A stretch of DNA of 64,000 nucleotides from Candidatus Helarchaeota archaeon (GTDB taxonomy: Archaea; Asgardarchaeota; Lokiarchaeia; Helarchaeales; RDOG01). Below, piece after piece: positions 43,137 through 52,805 of this stretch. Positions within the stretch are counted from its first letter, which is position 1. Every line of letters starts with the position of its first letter. The notes under the pieces are model-generated. The model saw only the letters and a program-made list of their open reading frames with translations, searched no databases and was not told where the DNA came from. The DNA is taken from the NCBI GenBank assembly GCA_019058315.1, contig JAHPZH010000003.1:103669-167668 (forward strand), written 5' to 3'. The position numbers and the translations under genes are program-made.

Positions 43137-44042
43137 TTAACTTAATATAAGTTCCATGTATTTTTTTGGTTTGAAGGGCTCCAAATTATCATAAGATTGA
43201 CCATTTCCTAAGAAAAGTATTGGTTTTTTACTGATATAAGCCACTGATATTATAGCCCCACCTTTAACATCAGCATCCGCCATATTTAGGATTGATGCAT
43301 CAACACCAACTTCTTTGGAGAATATCCTAATTTGTTCATATGCAGAATTTCCAACTAACAATGACGCTACAAAAATTCTTAAATCTGGTTCAGCTACCCT
43401 ACAAATTTTATTCATTTCTTGGATTAAATTCTTATTAGTTTCCATTCTACCTGCTGTATCAATCAAGACTACATTAATGTGTTTGCTTATCGCATGATTG
43501 ATTGCATCAAATGCCACTGAAGCTGGATCTGAACCATAATCGTGTTTTATTAAGCGAACATTTAAATTTTTGGCATGTTTTCCTAGTTGTTCAATGCTAC
43601 CTGCCCTAAATGTATCTGCGGCTGCTAATACTGATGTGTATTTATTATCCATAAAATATTTAACTAATTTTGCTATTGTTGTGGTTTTTCCGGTTCCATT
43701 AATACCTAAAAAGAGCAGAATAAGAGGTTCTCCGCGATTTTTCTTTTCTTCACATAATTTAAGTAAATCAATTGGATTTTCTGGTGTTAACATGTTAAGA
43801 ATTGTATTTTCTAAAGCTGAAAAACTGACATTTTTAATTTTTTCAAGTCTGCCTACTTTTTCACCAGATAAATCTTGTTTAAGGGAATCACAAATTTCGT
43901 CAGCTGCCGAAACAGCAACATCATTTCTAATTAGATTAAATCTGAGATCATCCAAATGTTTTTCTAAATTTTTTTCAGAAAGCATTTTAGTGGTAATTTT
44001 TTCATAAAATCCTTTAAAAGCCCCTTTTAATTTATCAAACAC
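43137..44042 (-). CDS. ftsY: SRP receptor GTPase FtsY
   Basis: The 301-residue NG-domain protein is the SRP receptor, which docks ribosome-SRP complexes at the membrane. It has an N-domain four-helix bundle (1-90), G1 GINGTGKT (113-120), ADTFRAGSIEQL, and G3 DTAGR (195-199). The expected G4 TKxD is changed: residues 253-256 read NMAD, and the usual D in the DAxxGN motif is Ser (SLLVGN). KGGAIISV and the C-terminal FLGNGQSYDNLEPF are normal. The start is GTG at 44042. It follows prefoldin alpha by 32 bases, the usual archaeal pairing. Confidence 0.95.
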   Translation of the reverse strand: MFDKLKGAFKGFYEKITTKMLSEKNLEKHLDDLRFNLIRNDVAVSAADEICDSLKQDLSGEKVGRLEKIKNVSFSALENTILNMLTPENPIDLLKLCEEKKNRGEPLILLFLGINGTGKTTTIAKLVKYFMDNKYTSVLAAADTFRAGSIEQLGKHAKNLNVRLIKHDYGSDPASVAFDAINHAISKHINVVLIDTAGRMETNKNLIQEMNKICRVAEPDLRIFVASLLVGNSAYEQIRIFSKEVGVDASILNMADADVKGGAIISVAYISKKPILFLGNGQSYDNLEPFKPKKYMELILS

Positions 44043-44074
44043 AAAATTTCAACTCAAAAATGAAGAAATCAATC

Positions 44075-44521
44075 TTATGAGGAAGGCGGCGGACCTGGTT
44101 CTTGTCCCTGTTGTAATCTGCTGTATAATTCCTGGAATTTAGGTCTTAACTCATTCATTTGATTTGCATATGCTTGTAATCTTCCACCTAATGCTTGTTG
44201 TCCTTGTCTTAAATCGTTAATTCTTGAATCAATATTTTCTTTTGCGTTCGCAATAGTGACCTCTGCAAAATAATCGCTACCAAGATTAATAATTAATTTT
44301 TTTGTATCTGTAATTTTTGCCTTTAAATATGCAACTCCGCCCACAGGAATAAGGATCTCTTGCCCCTCTTCCACTGTTTTCAAATTTTCAATCGTAAAGT
44401 TGGAATTTTCTAAGTTCATAATTGATGTGTCGATTAATTGCAATTGACTTTGTAATCGTTCAATTTGTTCTTCTAAAAATTTAATCTGTATTGCCATTTT
44501 ATTTAAATCATTCATATTCAT
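44075..44521 (-). CDS. pfdA: Prefoldin alpha subunit
   Basis: The 148-residue protein has two long coiled-coil helices (about residues 5-45 and 95-135) flanking a beta-hairpin region with the family run LIPVGGVAYLKAKI. Prefoldin is the hexameric (alpha2 beta4) jellyfish chaperone that hands unfolded proteins to the thermosome. The start has AAAGGAG about ten bases upstream. With ftsY downstream, it reproduces a conserved archaeal gene pair. The C-terminal PGPPPSS tail is an addition. Confidence 0.95.
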   Translation of the reverse strand: MNMNDLNKMAIQIKFLEEQIERLQSQLQLIDTSIMNLENSNFTIENLKTVEEGQEILIPVGGVAYLKAKITDTKKLIINLGSDYFAEVTIANAKENIDSRINDLRQGQQALGGRLQAYANQMNELRPKFQELYSRLQQGQEPGPPPSS

Positions 44522-44857
44522 AATATAATTACTCCTTTATTTATCTTTTAAATTTACTTTCATTTGGTTCTTTTAACTCTTCTGTTGATTTATCTTAATA
44601 TCTATAAGTTTAAATTTAAGATGTCAACCAATAATTTGATATAATTATTTTAAAACAGCTTGTTCTCTAATAGCTAATAAAAATAATTGATATTATTGGT
44701 AATTTCTTAATTTTTTAAGATAATTAGTAAATCTTAATCCAGTGTTAACTTCTTATCCAATTCTATCGAGTACTTGGAAATAAATTTATCTATTATAATA
44801 TTAAATGTCTTTTTGAAATTGAAATTTTTAATTTAAATTTTAATAACAATTGGAGCG
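44522..44857. other. Divergent promoter region, no gene seen
   Basis: The 336 bases separate the pfdA-ftsY operon (minus) from the PH-like zinc-ribbon gene (plus). It is very AT-rich and has no credible ORF. It must hold both promoters: a TATA-like stretch TTTAATTTAAATTTTAAT lies around 44826-44843, upstream of the plus gene. No clear inverted repeat stands out. Confidence 0.5.
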
Positions 44858-45463
44858 ATGCTAATTTTGGGAATAAATGATGCGATTCCTCCTCATGTGC
44901 GACAAAATATCAGCACAGGCGAAGAAATCATATCAACTTTTCGTGGGAATTATAAAAGGAAGTCTAAATCTTCTCCTAAGAATTGGAATAATTGTTTAAT
45001 GATTTTAACGACTGAAAAGCTGTTAATTGATTCTGAGAAAAAAAAAGCTATTGAAAAACTTTCTCTTTCAAATGTGCTCTCTGTTGAACGCTCAAAAGTA
45101 AATAAATTGAGAATATTTTATACTCCAAGAGAGACTTCCGAAGAAGAAAAAATAACCTTAGAAATAGAAAAAAATAAGGGCGAGAAAAAGGAAGATTTCA
45201 CTAATAGATTAGACGAAATAACCCAAAATATCGAGGTTTTTTATGATTCTGCTGAAGAGGACTCAGAATCTGAAGATAAGGGGACTTCTATTATTCCAGA
45301 TTTAATTATTAAACCCACAAGTCCTATGGGCATTCCATCTGAAGCTAAAGAAGTAAAAAATAAGAAGGCTATTATTACAGGAAGACGGTTTTGTCCCAAT
45401 TGTGGAGAAAAATTGCCACAAGGAGGTAAATTTTGTGCTGCTTGTGGCACACAAGTTAATTAA
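44858..45463 (+). CDS. PH/GRAM-like domain protein with C-terminal zinc ribbon
   Basis: The 201-residue protein begins with a beta-rich domain (EEIISTFRGNYKRK, NCLMILTTEKLLIDSEKKK, KLSLSNVLSVERSKVNKLRIFYTP) whose strand order resembles bacterial PH/GRAM-like modules that sense lipids or act as scaffolds. An acidic, disordered linker follows, then a zinc ribbon (FCPNCGEKLPQGGKFCAACG). No transmembrane helix is seen. It is 17 bases from the SIS protein gene, so they share a transcript. Fold assignment is by pattern. Confidence 0.65.
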   Translation: MLILGINDAIPPHVRQNISTGEEIISTFRGNYKRKSKSSPKNWNNCLMILTTEKLLIDSEKKKAIEKLSLSNVLSVERSKVNKLRIFYTPRETSEEEKITLEIEKNKGEKKEDFTNRLDEITQNIEVFYDSAEEDSESEDKGTSIIPDLIIKPTSPMGIPSEAKEVKNKKAIITGRRFCPNCGEKLPQGGKFCAACGTQVN

Positions 45464-45480
45464 AAAATGGTGATTTTGAT

Positions 45481-46743
45481 ATGTTTTACACTAAGGTCCC
45501 TATAGCAATAGAGGGTATTGAAAAGTCTTTTACTGTTTTTAATCATACTTGGAAATATTTATTTGAACAAGTCCGTGAGAATTTAACTTTTGTATTTAAT
45601 AATCAAAGAGAGCAACTTTTAGATTATTTGAATTTTTTAACAGGTGAGTGTTGTGAAAAACAAGCAAATAACGAAAGTAAGATTGTATTTGCCGCTGCAG
45701 GGCGCTCTCTGTTTATGGGCGCAAAGCCCTTAGCACATCGATTAGCTCAACTAGATTATAATGTGGAATATCCATATCCAGAAATTAATATAACAGGACC
45801 ACCTTCCTCGAAAATTAATGAAGGGGATACAATTATTGCCATATCAACATCAGGAAGAACTGCAAGTGTTGTTCAAAAGGTTGAATATGGGAGAACAGCA
45901 AGTTGTGATATAATTATTGAATGCGGAAGGCCTGGATCAAAGATATCTGAGGGACCATATACAGTATTTATTCATGTTCCTGATAAATTAAATGAAGAAA
46001 AGTTAAAGGGAACACATGCAGATTTAATTTTTACTCCATTAGGTACAACTTCTGAATTCACACATGCAGTTTTTTCTGAATTGCTTGGAAGGGGTTTGTA
46101 CGAAATGAAAATTAATAATAAGGAAGCGGATGAATCATTAAAAATTATGGAGAAAAGTATGGAGCAGATGATCACAACAGGCGAGGCAGACCTAAATAAA
46201 TGTGTATTAGATTGTGTAGATGATATAAAAGAATTTATTGCTAATATGATCTTGAAATTCTATTCAAATCACACAATTCATTTATTTGGGCGAGGAAAAA
46301 TTTTTGATATGCAAATTGCCCCCTTTGAAATGAGATTACGTCAAATGCCACATGGTTTTATCACATCAATTATTGATTATGCAACTATGAATAGACCTGT
46401 ACGACCAGGCCAATTAGTAATATTAAGTTCTGGTTCGGGAGCACTTTCCATGACTGCAGAAAAAGTTAAAAAATTAGGTGCAATGATAATAGGTATCACG
46501 TCACAGAAGCAATCACCATTCTACGACTTATTAGATATTAAAATACATTTAAATGGGAGAAAAAGTATGAAAAAATATGATTGGGAACTAAGACAGTGGA
46601 AAGGTGGAACTAGTCAATGGGCTCCTGAAGGGTCACAATTTGAGATTAACGGGAGTGTATTCTTTGAAGCAATTTTTGCAGGTATTTGTAATTATGCAGG
46701 TGTAACAGAGAGCGATTTAGCTTATGGACATGTTAATTTATAA
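45481..46743 (+). CDS. Double-SIS-domain sugar-phosphate isomerase/regulator-like protein
   Basis: The 420-residue protein has two SIS domains. The first (about 60-200) has KIVFAAAGRSLFMGAKPLAHRL and the phosphosugar-binding AISTSGRTASVV. The second (about 240-380) has HLFGRGKIFDMQIAPFEMRLRQM and VILSSGSGALSMTAEKVKKLGAMIIGITS. Such proteins act as hexulose-6-phosphate or glucosamine-6-phosphate-type isomerases or sugar-phosphate sensors. The two halves probably form a pseudo-dimer. Substrate unknown. GGTGAT precedes the ATG. Confidence 0.82.
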   Translation: MFYTKVPIAIEGIEKSFTVFNHTWKYLFEQVRENLTFVFNNQREQLLDYLNFLTGECCEKQANNESKIVFAAAGRSLFMGAKPLAHRLAQLDYNVEYPYPEINITGPPSSKINEGDTIIAISTSGRTASVVQKVEYGRTASCDIIIECGRPGSKISEGPYTVFIHVPDKLNEEKLKGTHADLIFTPLGTTSEFTHAVFSELLGRGLYEMKINNKEADESLKIMEKSMEQMITTGEADLNKCVLDCVDDIKEFIANMILKFYSNHTIHLFGRGKIFDMQIAPFEMRLRQMPHGFITSIIDYATMNRPVRPGQLVILSSGSGALSMTAEKVKKLGAMIIGITSQKQSPFYDLLDIKIHLNGRKSMKKYDWELRQWKGGTSQWAPEGSQFEINGSVFFEAIFAGICNYAGVTESDLAYGHVNL

Positions 46744-46800
46744 TTTAATTAAACCACGTTATTTTAAAAATGAAATAAAGAAAAAAAATAAAAAAAGAAT

Positions 46801-48894
46801 TTAAGCATAGATCAAGAACAGTTTACCTGCTTCAAAGAACGATAATAAAAGCGTAGAAATTATTATAGATGTTATCAGACTTTTTGATCGTTGATAAACA
46901 TATCCATTTAAAATAGACAAAGCAAAGAAGGCTAACATAACGACTCCAAATACCAAGAAAAACATAGCTGGGCTTACTATTGATGAAAATGATATAGACA
47001 TACCTATACCGAAGTTTAAACCAATAACAATTCCGCTAATTAAAGCATTAAATAATAAAGATTTCCACTGTTTTAATTTTCTCCGACCTTTATCCATTTT
47101 TGTCTGAATAAGCCCTCTAAAAGTTAATTCATAGACAATTGCTTGAAGACAAAGAACACCCATTAATACAAAGAAATCGGCATAAACCTCCGCCTCAAAT
47201 GGTCTGGGGAGCATTAATGGAACATGGACCGAATAAGCAAGAGGATTATATATTGCAATAGTGGGTAAAAATGCCAGAAATCCGATTACTAATCCACGAA
47301 GTGCTGATTTAGGAGAAAGTCCAAAATCTTCTAACTTTAACCCTTGTTTTTTCCATTCATATAGTATTATAGCAATAATAGCAGGGAGCTGGAAAAGCGC
47401 ACTAAATAATGTAAATAGATTCATTAAGTCCCACAACCAAAATCGGGTAAAGGAAGTAATAGGAAACACATATCTAAATAATGTAATTCCCAAAACACCA
47501 AAGCCGATAAATATAGAAGAATACATCAAAATTTTACGAAGTAATTGATTTTTTTCATAAGATTTTGCGATTTCTGATTTTGAGACTACTTTTTGCTTTA
47601 TCCATGAAGCTAGATAAGAGGTCATTACTGGAATAATTCCAATTGCGCCTACTAGGAGACAGATCCAGCCAGCCGATCTCTGGTACATGTCCGAGAAGTA
47701 TGTCGGAGCTAATAGAGATATTGCTCTTTCACCATTCCATGTAACATTCATTGCTTCATTAAACCACAACATAAGATTAATAGCTACTTCATCACCTAAA
47801 GCTTCTTTTATATGATCAGTTCCTGGAAGCAATACAAGTCTCCTTGCAGTTCCTCTTGTAGTATTTCCATAATCCCAAAAGAGTTTTCCAAGGATATTTT
47901 CAAGTATTTCAATATCCTCTACATTATAATGGGTAGCATTAGCTGTTGCATTTCTCATAATATTTATCTGGGCTAATGGATTAGTGAGTTGATCGTCCCA
48001 GCCGGTGATCAGGCAGTAATTTCTAATATTTGTGCTGTTAATAAAATTTACTACAGACCTTGCTTCCATTTGGTATGGTACTGTTAAAGGTTGATTGTTC
48101 CCTAACCAACCCCAAGTTCTAAAAAGCCAATTAATAGAGGGTTCCGAAAAAACAGTTCCATATTTTATTTCATCAGGCAGATAAATAAGAACAGGCGATA
48201 TATCGTTACTAAAGCGGCTGACCGAAGAAATAATAGTATCCAACATATCATCCCAAGAATAAATTGCCCCACATGCAGTTATGTTACCTCCAGTACCGAT
48301 TTTATTTCCAGTGACAGGATTTGTCCAATTATCGAAAATTCCAGCCCGTGTCGTTGTGATGCCTCCCATTGAATGTCCAGATACACCAATTTTACTCGTA
48401 TCGACATCCCAACACATATATTTTAAGTAATCAACTGCAGAATAGACTCCAGCAAGAGTTTGAATCCCCATATCCCATAACCCTCCTGAATCGCCATGAC
48501 CAGGGTGTGCAATCGAAAGAACTTTAAATCCAGCCATTGCTAAAGCTCTCGGAATATTATATTGGATTTCAGGATTAGCTATCATCCCATGCATAAATAC
48601 AACTGCAGGTAATTTATAATCATTTTCAGGGTGAAGAAGGTTGAAATAAATAGGTGGTGTATATAGATATCCAGAAACGGTGTAATCTTGAATATAATTT
48701 ATGGTTTGAGTTGAAAAATAGGTATTAAGTTCATAAGTGTATCGTGGATTTGTACGAAATGAAATTCTATCTTGTCGAACTTCGTTAAAAGTACCATTAG
48801 CAGCCATTAATGGACCTAATACACATAATAGTCCACAGATCAAGAACCAGATACGTCGATTAAAGACCATCCTTATGATGTCTAAAAATCGCAT
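46801..48894 (-). CDS. Alpha/beta hydrolase fused to CPBP-like polytopic membrane domain
   Basis: The 697-residue protein has an N-terminal hydrophobic helix (residues 15-31), then an alpha/beta-hydrolase domain (about 65-380) with FMHGMIANP, SIAHPGHGDSGG, the nucleophile elbow GVSGHSMGG (Ser175), GWDDQ and GTDH, giving Ser-Asp-His. The C-terminal half (about 400-697) has eight or more TM helices. YELTFRGLIQ there matches motif 1 of CPBP (CAAX protease/bacteriocin-processing) membrane proteins, but the first Glu is Tyr and the later His motifs are not evident. The hydrolase part is likely extracellular. GGAGG precedes the ATG. Confidence 0.78.
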   Translation of the reverse strand: MRFLDIIRMVFNRRIWFLICGLLCVLGPLMAANGTFNEVRQDRISFRTNPRYTYELNTYFSTQTINYIQDYTVSGYLYTPPIYFNLLHPENDYKLPAVVFMHGMIANPEIQYNIPRALAMAGFKVLSIAHPGHGDSGGLWDMGIQTLAGVYSAVDYLKYMCWDVDTSKIGVSGHSMGGITTTRAGIFDNWTNPVTGNKIGTGGNITACGAIYSWDDMLDTIISSVSRFSNDISPVLIYLPDEIKYGTVFSEPSINWLFRTWGWLGNNQPLTVPYQMEARSVVNFINSTNIRNYCLITGWDDQLTNPLAQINIMRNATANATHYNVEDIEILENILGKLFWDYGNTTRGTARRLVLLPGTDHIKEALGDEVAINLMLWFNEAMNVTWNGERAISLLAPTYFSDMYQRSAGWICLLVGAIGIIPVMTSYLASWIKQKVVSKSEIAKSYEKNQLLRKILMYSSIFIGFGVLGITLFRYVFPITSFTRFWLWDLMNLFTLFSALFQLPAIIAIILYEWKKQGLKLEDFGLSPKSALRGLVIGFLAFLPTIAIYNPLAYSVHVPLMLPRPFEAEVYADFFVLMGVLCLQAIVYELTFRGLIQTKMDKGRRKLKQWKSLLFNALISGIVIGLNFGIGMSISFSSIVSPAMFFLVFGVVMLAFFALSILNGYVYQRSKSLITSIIISTLLLSFFEAGKLFLIYA

Positions 48895-49096
48895 AGAATA
48901 TCCTCCATAATTTAGGATATTATTTTGTTAATTGTGGAATTATTTAAATTTTTTTTAATATATCACACTACTAATTCTCATTTTCGACAAAAATAAGATA
49001 TTTAGATTTTAAATATCCGTTTATAATCGTGTATAATTGTAATTCTTAATTAAATCTCTTTGTTATTTTCTTTTGAATAATAAAAAAAGTAATATT

Positions 49097-50227
49097 TTAA
49101 GCACTAAAGATGTTCATGTCAAAGTTCTCAAGACCCAGTTTTTTTAAGTCAAGAGTTGGATCATCTCTTACTTTCTCCATAATAATCGCATTTTTAGTAC
49201 AATTAACTGCGCATACACCACATCCAATACAGATGTCATACTTTATGATTATCTTTTCGTCAGATAAATCTTCCTCGATCGGAAATTTATGAAATATTGC
49301 ATTCATTGGACATTTTTTAACGCAAGTTCCACATTTGACACATAGTTCATTGTTAATTTGTGGTTGAAAATTGCTTTGTTTGACTACAGGTACTCCGTAT
49401 TTCGCCGCTGGGTAAAGCCCTCCACAGTGGCAACTGCAACAATTACATATCAACATATTAGATTGGGGTCCTGAGATATTTCCTCCATTATGGACCAATC
49501 CAGCTTTTTCTGCTTTTTTAAGATAATCGATGGCTTCCTCTTTACTAAGTTTTCTTCCGATTCCCATATCTACAAGTTGCTTTGCAATAATTCCTGCAAC
49601 AAAACATCCTACATCTTTTGGTGCGACTTTACAAAGATCGCCTTCGTACTCACCTATAAGTCGACATTGACAAGGTAATGCTGCCCAATAATCGTTTTGA
49701 TTTATCATTTCTTCCACTAATTCATACGGTAGAATTTGAGATTCTGGTTTAATTGTTTCATCAATATTAATGATTTTCTCTCTTGCCTCATATGGAAGTT
49801 TCGGGCGAAAAACTTCTACTTTTGCACTTAGAAACATTGAAGGTAAAACTTGATCAATTATTTCACGAAAAACCTTTGCTCCCTTCTTTAGATTTTCCTC
49901 TGTATCTTTAGCAGTTAGATAATATAATTCAAAAATCCCAGGAGCAAGAGGTAATAAACCAAATGAATTTCCAACTTTTAATATAGTTCCTTTTCTTGCA
50001 CAATTGTTTAAAATTTCCTTGACTTTCTCCTTTTCCATTCCTGCTATTTTAGCTAATTTTCTAGGAGTAGTTAATTTTCTAACACCCTCCATATGACTTA
50101 AGACTTTTGCTTCTTCTTCGGTCCAAATTATTCTTAAAAATTCAAGGACTTTTTTATGTTTCGGAGCACCTATTGGACCAGCTCTTAATTTATTCCTCAC
50201 AATATCGTAATAATCAACTTCAGTCAT
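49097..50227 (-). CDS. Winged-helix/4Fe-4S ferredoxin-domain protein
   Basis: The 376-residue protein has an N-terminal helical region with a winged-helix-like segment (TTPRKLAKIAGMEKEKVKEILNNCARKGTILKV), a middle domain with CQCRLIGEYEGDLCKVAPKDVGCFV and CNCCSCHCGGLYPAAKYG, and two C-terminal 4Fe-4S ferredoxin motifs (CVKCGTCVKKCP and CIGCGVCAVNCTK). The second ends in CT instead of CP. Related proteins are frequent in anaerobes, near oxidoreductases, with undefined electron-transfer roles. It is probably cytoplasmic and sensitive to oxygen. Confidence 0.82.
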   Translation of the reverse strand: MTEVDYYDIVRNKLRAGPIGAPKHKKVLEFLRIIWTEEEAKVLSHMEGVRKLTTPRKLAKIAGMEKEKVKEILNNCARKGTILKVGNSFGLLPLAPGIFELYYLTAKDTEENLKKGAKVFREIIDQVLPSMFLSAKVEVFRPKLPYEAREKIINIDETIKPESQILPYELVEEMINQNDYWAALPCQCRLIGEYEGDLCKVAPKDVGCFVAGIIAKQLVDMGIGRKLSKEEAIDYLKKAEKAGLVHNGGNISGPQSNMLICNCCSCHCGGLYPAAKYGVPVVKQSNFQPQINNELCVKCGTCVKKCPMNAIFHKFPIEEDLSDEKIIIKYDICIGCGVCAVNCTKNAIIMEKVRDDPTLDLKKLGLENFDMNIFSA

Positions 50228-50311
50228 ATTTACTCAACTTGAACAGGTAATTATAATTAATTAGATCAAAAAATCTTAAAAAAACTAGCATAACTTGCTG
50301 ATATTAGTCAT

Positions 50312-50986
50312 TCAAACTATATCAAAAACTTGACCTAATCTCATAATTTCAGGACCTGTTGTATCATCCCCAACAACAGCACCATGAGAATTTGCAATAA
50401 CTCCAGACGCAATATATGGATATCCTGCATTTATTGTACCGATATCGACTTCCACCCTAAGGACCTCACCTAGCCATTCCAGAATTTCATGATTGGCATC
50501 AACATGAACTAATACACCTTTGTTTGTACAAAGTGCTTGCGATCCCACCAAACCAGGTTCTTCTGATCCGAGGATATTTCCTTTGACTATTTCTACGCCT
50601 AACGCATCCTCAATAATTTTCAATTGATTCCTTTCAAAGTCAGGATTTATAATTGCGGCTTTATCATTACAAAGAATATTATTTCCTAATGCAGTTAATT
50701 CAGTTCTAACTGTTGCTATATTGATATCCAATTGTTTTTGAAGTTTAATTTGCTCATTATCCGTTATAGTATGAGGGACTAGATATCCATTTTTATTTCC
50801 AATAGATAATGTATGTATGATGTGGGATTGTGCGATATTTATAGCAATACATGATACATTTAAGGTATTTTCTACTGTTTTTATTTCTCGTTTGGTTAAT
50901 CCTTCAGGAATTACACAATAATCATCAGTAGCAAATGAAAAAACGCCAATGTTTGGATTATTGAAAAAATTTTGCTTAATAATCAT
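50312..50986 (-). CDS. eif6: Translation initiation factor aIF6 (ribosome anti-association factor)
   Basis: The 224-residue protein matches the eIF6/aIF6 pentein fold, with five quasi-repeats whose boundaries carry [45 protein letters not shown] and NSHGAVVG. It binds the 50S/60S subunit and blocks premature joining. In many archaea it is linked to rpl39e-rpl31e and prefoldin/FtsY genes; here it is about 6 kb from pfdA-ftsY. The start is ATG at 50986. Confidence 0.94.
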   Translation of the reverse strand: MIIKQNFFNNPNIGVFSFATDDYCVIPEGLTKREIKTVENTLNVSCIAINIAQSHIIHTLSIGNKNGYLVPHTITDNEQIKLQKQLDINIATVRTELTALGNNILCNDKAAIINPDFERNQLKIIEDALGVEIVKGNILGSEEPGLVGSQALCTNKGVLVHVDANHEILEWLGEVLRVEVDIGTINAGYPYIASGVIANSHGAVVGDDTTGPEIMRLGQVFDIV

Positions 50987-51102
50987 TTTTTTCTTTTTCT
51001 CGAATTATAAGATATTATTAAAAAAATGATACTCTTGATTATTTTAAAAAGAGTTTGAAAAAATTCTTTTATTATTTTACTACTTTTTTCTTTTGAAAAG
51101 CT

Positions 51103-52038
51103 TTGATTGAATTAAAAAATTTAACAAAAAAATTTAAGGAAACAGTTGCAGTTAATGATATCTCTTTAAAGATAGAAGATAAAGAAATTTTCGGTTTGTT
51201 AGGACCGAATGGGGCAGGTAAAACCACGTTACTCTTAATTATTGTTACCGTTTTGAGACCGACTTCGGGTACTGCAATAATTAATGGATTCGATGTATTA
51301 ACTCATCCAAATGAAGTTAGAAAGCAGATTGGTATATGTTTTCAAGATGTAAAATTGGATTGGTCTTTAAATTATAGAGAGATTTTAAATTGGCATGGGA
51401 AAGTTTGTGGTTTATCCAAAGAAATAAGAGAAAAGAGAATAGCTGATTTGACAAAGAAATTACGATTAGACGAAGCTGGAAAAAAAAGTGTATGGAAACT
51501 CTCGGGAGGTATGAGAAAAAAAGTTGAGGTATCTAAAATATTACTTCAACGCCCAAAAGTCGCTATTTTTGACGAACCTACCTCAAATTTAGACCCTGAA
51601 ATGAAAAACATAATTTGGGAATATATAGAAGCGATGAGAGATGAACATGGTAGTACTGTATTATTAGCAACAAATCAGATGGAAGAGGCAGATGAATTAT
51701 GTAAAAAGGATAGAATAGCTATTATTAATGAGGGAAAATTAATAACAATTGATTCACCAGTAAAACTTAAAGACTCAATTCCTGGGGGCGATATTATTGA
51801 AGTTAAAACAAATAAAAGTGCAGATGCAATTAAAGGAAAAATATTAAATATCGACCATGTTGTTGATGTCCAATTAACTGATAATGAGGCATATATTTAT
51901 CTAAATCATTCTGAAAAAATTGCGCCTCATATTTTACAGCTTTTCATAGAAAATGGGTTTACTATAAATAAGTTCAAAATGAGTGAACCTTCACTGGAGC
52001 AAGTTTTTTTTAAGTATACAAAACGGAGTTTATTATGA
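51103..52038 (+). CDS. ABC-2 type exporter, ATP-binding protein
   Basis: This 311-residue DrrA/CcmA-like ATPase has Walker A GPNGAGKTT, signature LSGGMRKK, and Walker B VAIFDEPTS with the D-loop NLDPE. The H-loop reads ATNQMEEADEL, with Asn in place of the usual His. The TTG start at 51103 gives MIELKNLTKKF, as expected for the family. Its stop overlaps the ATG of the first permease by four bases. The complex is an exporter of unknown cargo. Confidence 0.92.
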   Translation: MIELKNLTKKFKETVAVNDISLKIEDKEIFGLLGPNGAGKTTLLLIIVTVLRPTSGTAIINGFDVLTHPNEVRKQIGICFQDVKLDWSLNYREILNWHGKVCGLSKEIREKRIADLTKKLRLDEAGKKSVWKLSGGMRKKVEVSKILLQRPKVAIFDEPTSNLDPEMKNIIWEYIEAMRDEHGSTVLLATNQMEEADELCKKDRIAIINEGKLITIDSPVKLKDSIPGGDIIEVKTNKSADAIKGKILNIDHVVDVQLTDNEAYIYLNHSEKIAPHILQLFIENGFTINKFKMSEPSLEQVFFKYTKRSLL

Positions 52039-52805
52039 GTAAAGTAATTCTATATGTCGCAGAGCGTGATTTGAGATATATTTGGAGTAATTTAATTTTC
52101 TTAATGGTTCAATATATTTCATTCATTATCCAAATTTTTGTTTATTCTATAGTTTTGAATGCTCTAATACCTTTGTTAAATTATGTAACCTATTATGCAA
52201 CAGGAATGACAATTTTAACCTTATGGTCTATTTCCATGTATACAGTTTATTTTGTATATGGGGAAAAAACACACGGAATATTGCCATATATCTTAACCTT
52301 ACCGATTACAAGGAGAGATTATGTAATTGGCAGAGTTATTGGTTCGAGTATCAGAGTAATGATATATATTTTTCCATTGGTTTTAATAACCCTATTTGTT
52401 ACTGGAGTAGAAAATCCCATTAATTTATTGATGGTTATAGGGTTACTTTACTTATTTATATTTGGTGTTAATGGTTTAGCCGTTACTCTTGGTTCTGCGA
52501 TTAAAGGGGAACGTAAACTGGATATATTAATGGGTGTAATCGATGCATTCATGATTAGAATTTCAACAATTTATTATCCCCAATATGCTATGGATACTTG
52601 GATGCAAATAGGATCTCAAATTAATCCATTATCACACATTTCTACGCTATTTAGATGGTCTTTAGGTATGCAAAATGTTCTTTCCCCGCAATTTCCACCA
52701 GAATTAATTATATCAATAATATTTATTATAATTTTATCCACACTGCTCTTTATTTTTAGTTTGAAAATTTATGAGAATTCAATAGAGGGGGGAGAACATG
52801 GATAA
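52035..52805 (+). CDS. ABC-2 type exporter, permease 1
   Basis: The 256-residue permease has six TM helices and the ABC-2 layout; the cytosolic segment GEKTHGILPYILTLPITRRDYVIGRVIG is the coupling region. It overlaps the ATPase gene by four bases and the second permease by eight, so the three are translated from one message. TYYATGMTILTLWSISMYTVYF and DIWMQI-like loops are unremarkable. The two permeases probably form a heterodimer. Confidence 0.88.
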   Translation: MSKVILYVAERDLRYIWSNLIFLMVQYISFIIQIFVYSIVLNALIPLLNYVTYYATGMTILTLWSISMYTVYFVYGEKTHGILPYILTLPITRRDYVIGRVIGSSIRVMIYIFPLVLITLFVTGVENPINLLMVIGLLYLFIFGVNGLAVTLGSAIKGERKLDILMGVIDAFMIRISTIYYPQYAMDTWMQIGSQINPLSHISTLFRWSLGMQNVLSPQFPPELIISIIFIIILSTLLFIFSLKIYENSIEGGEHG

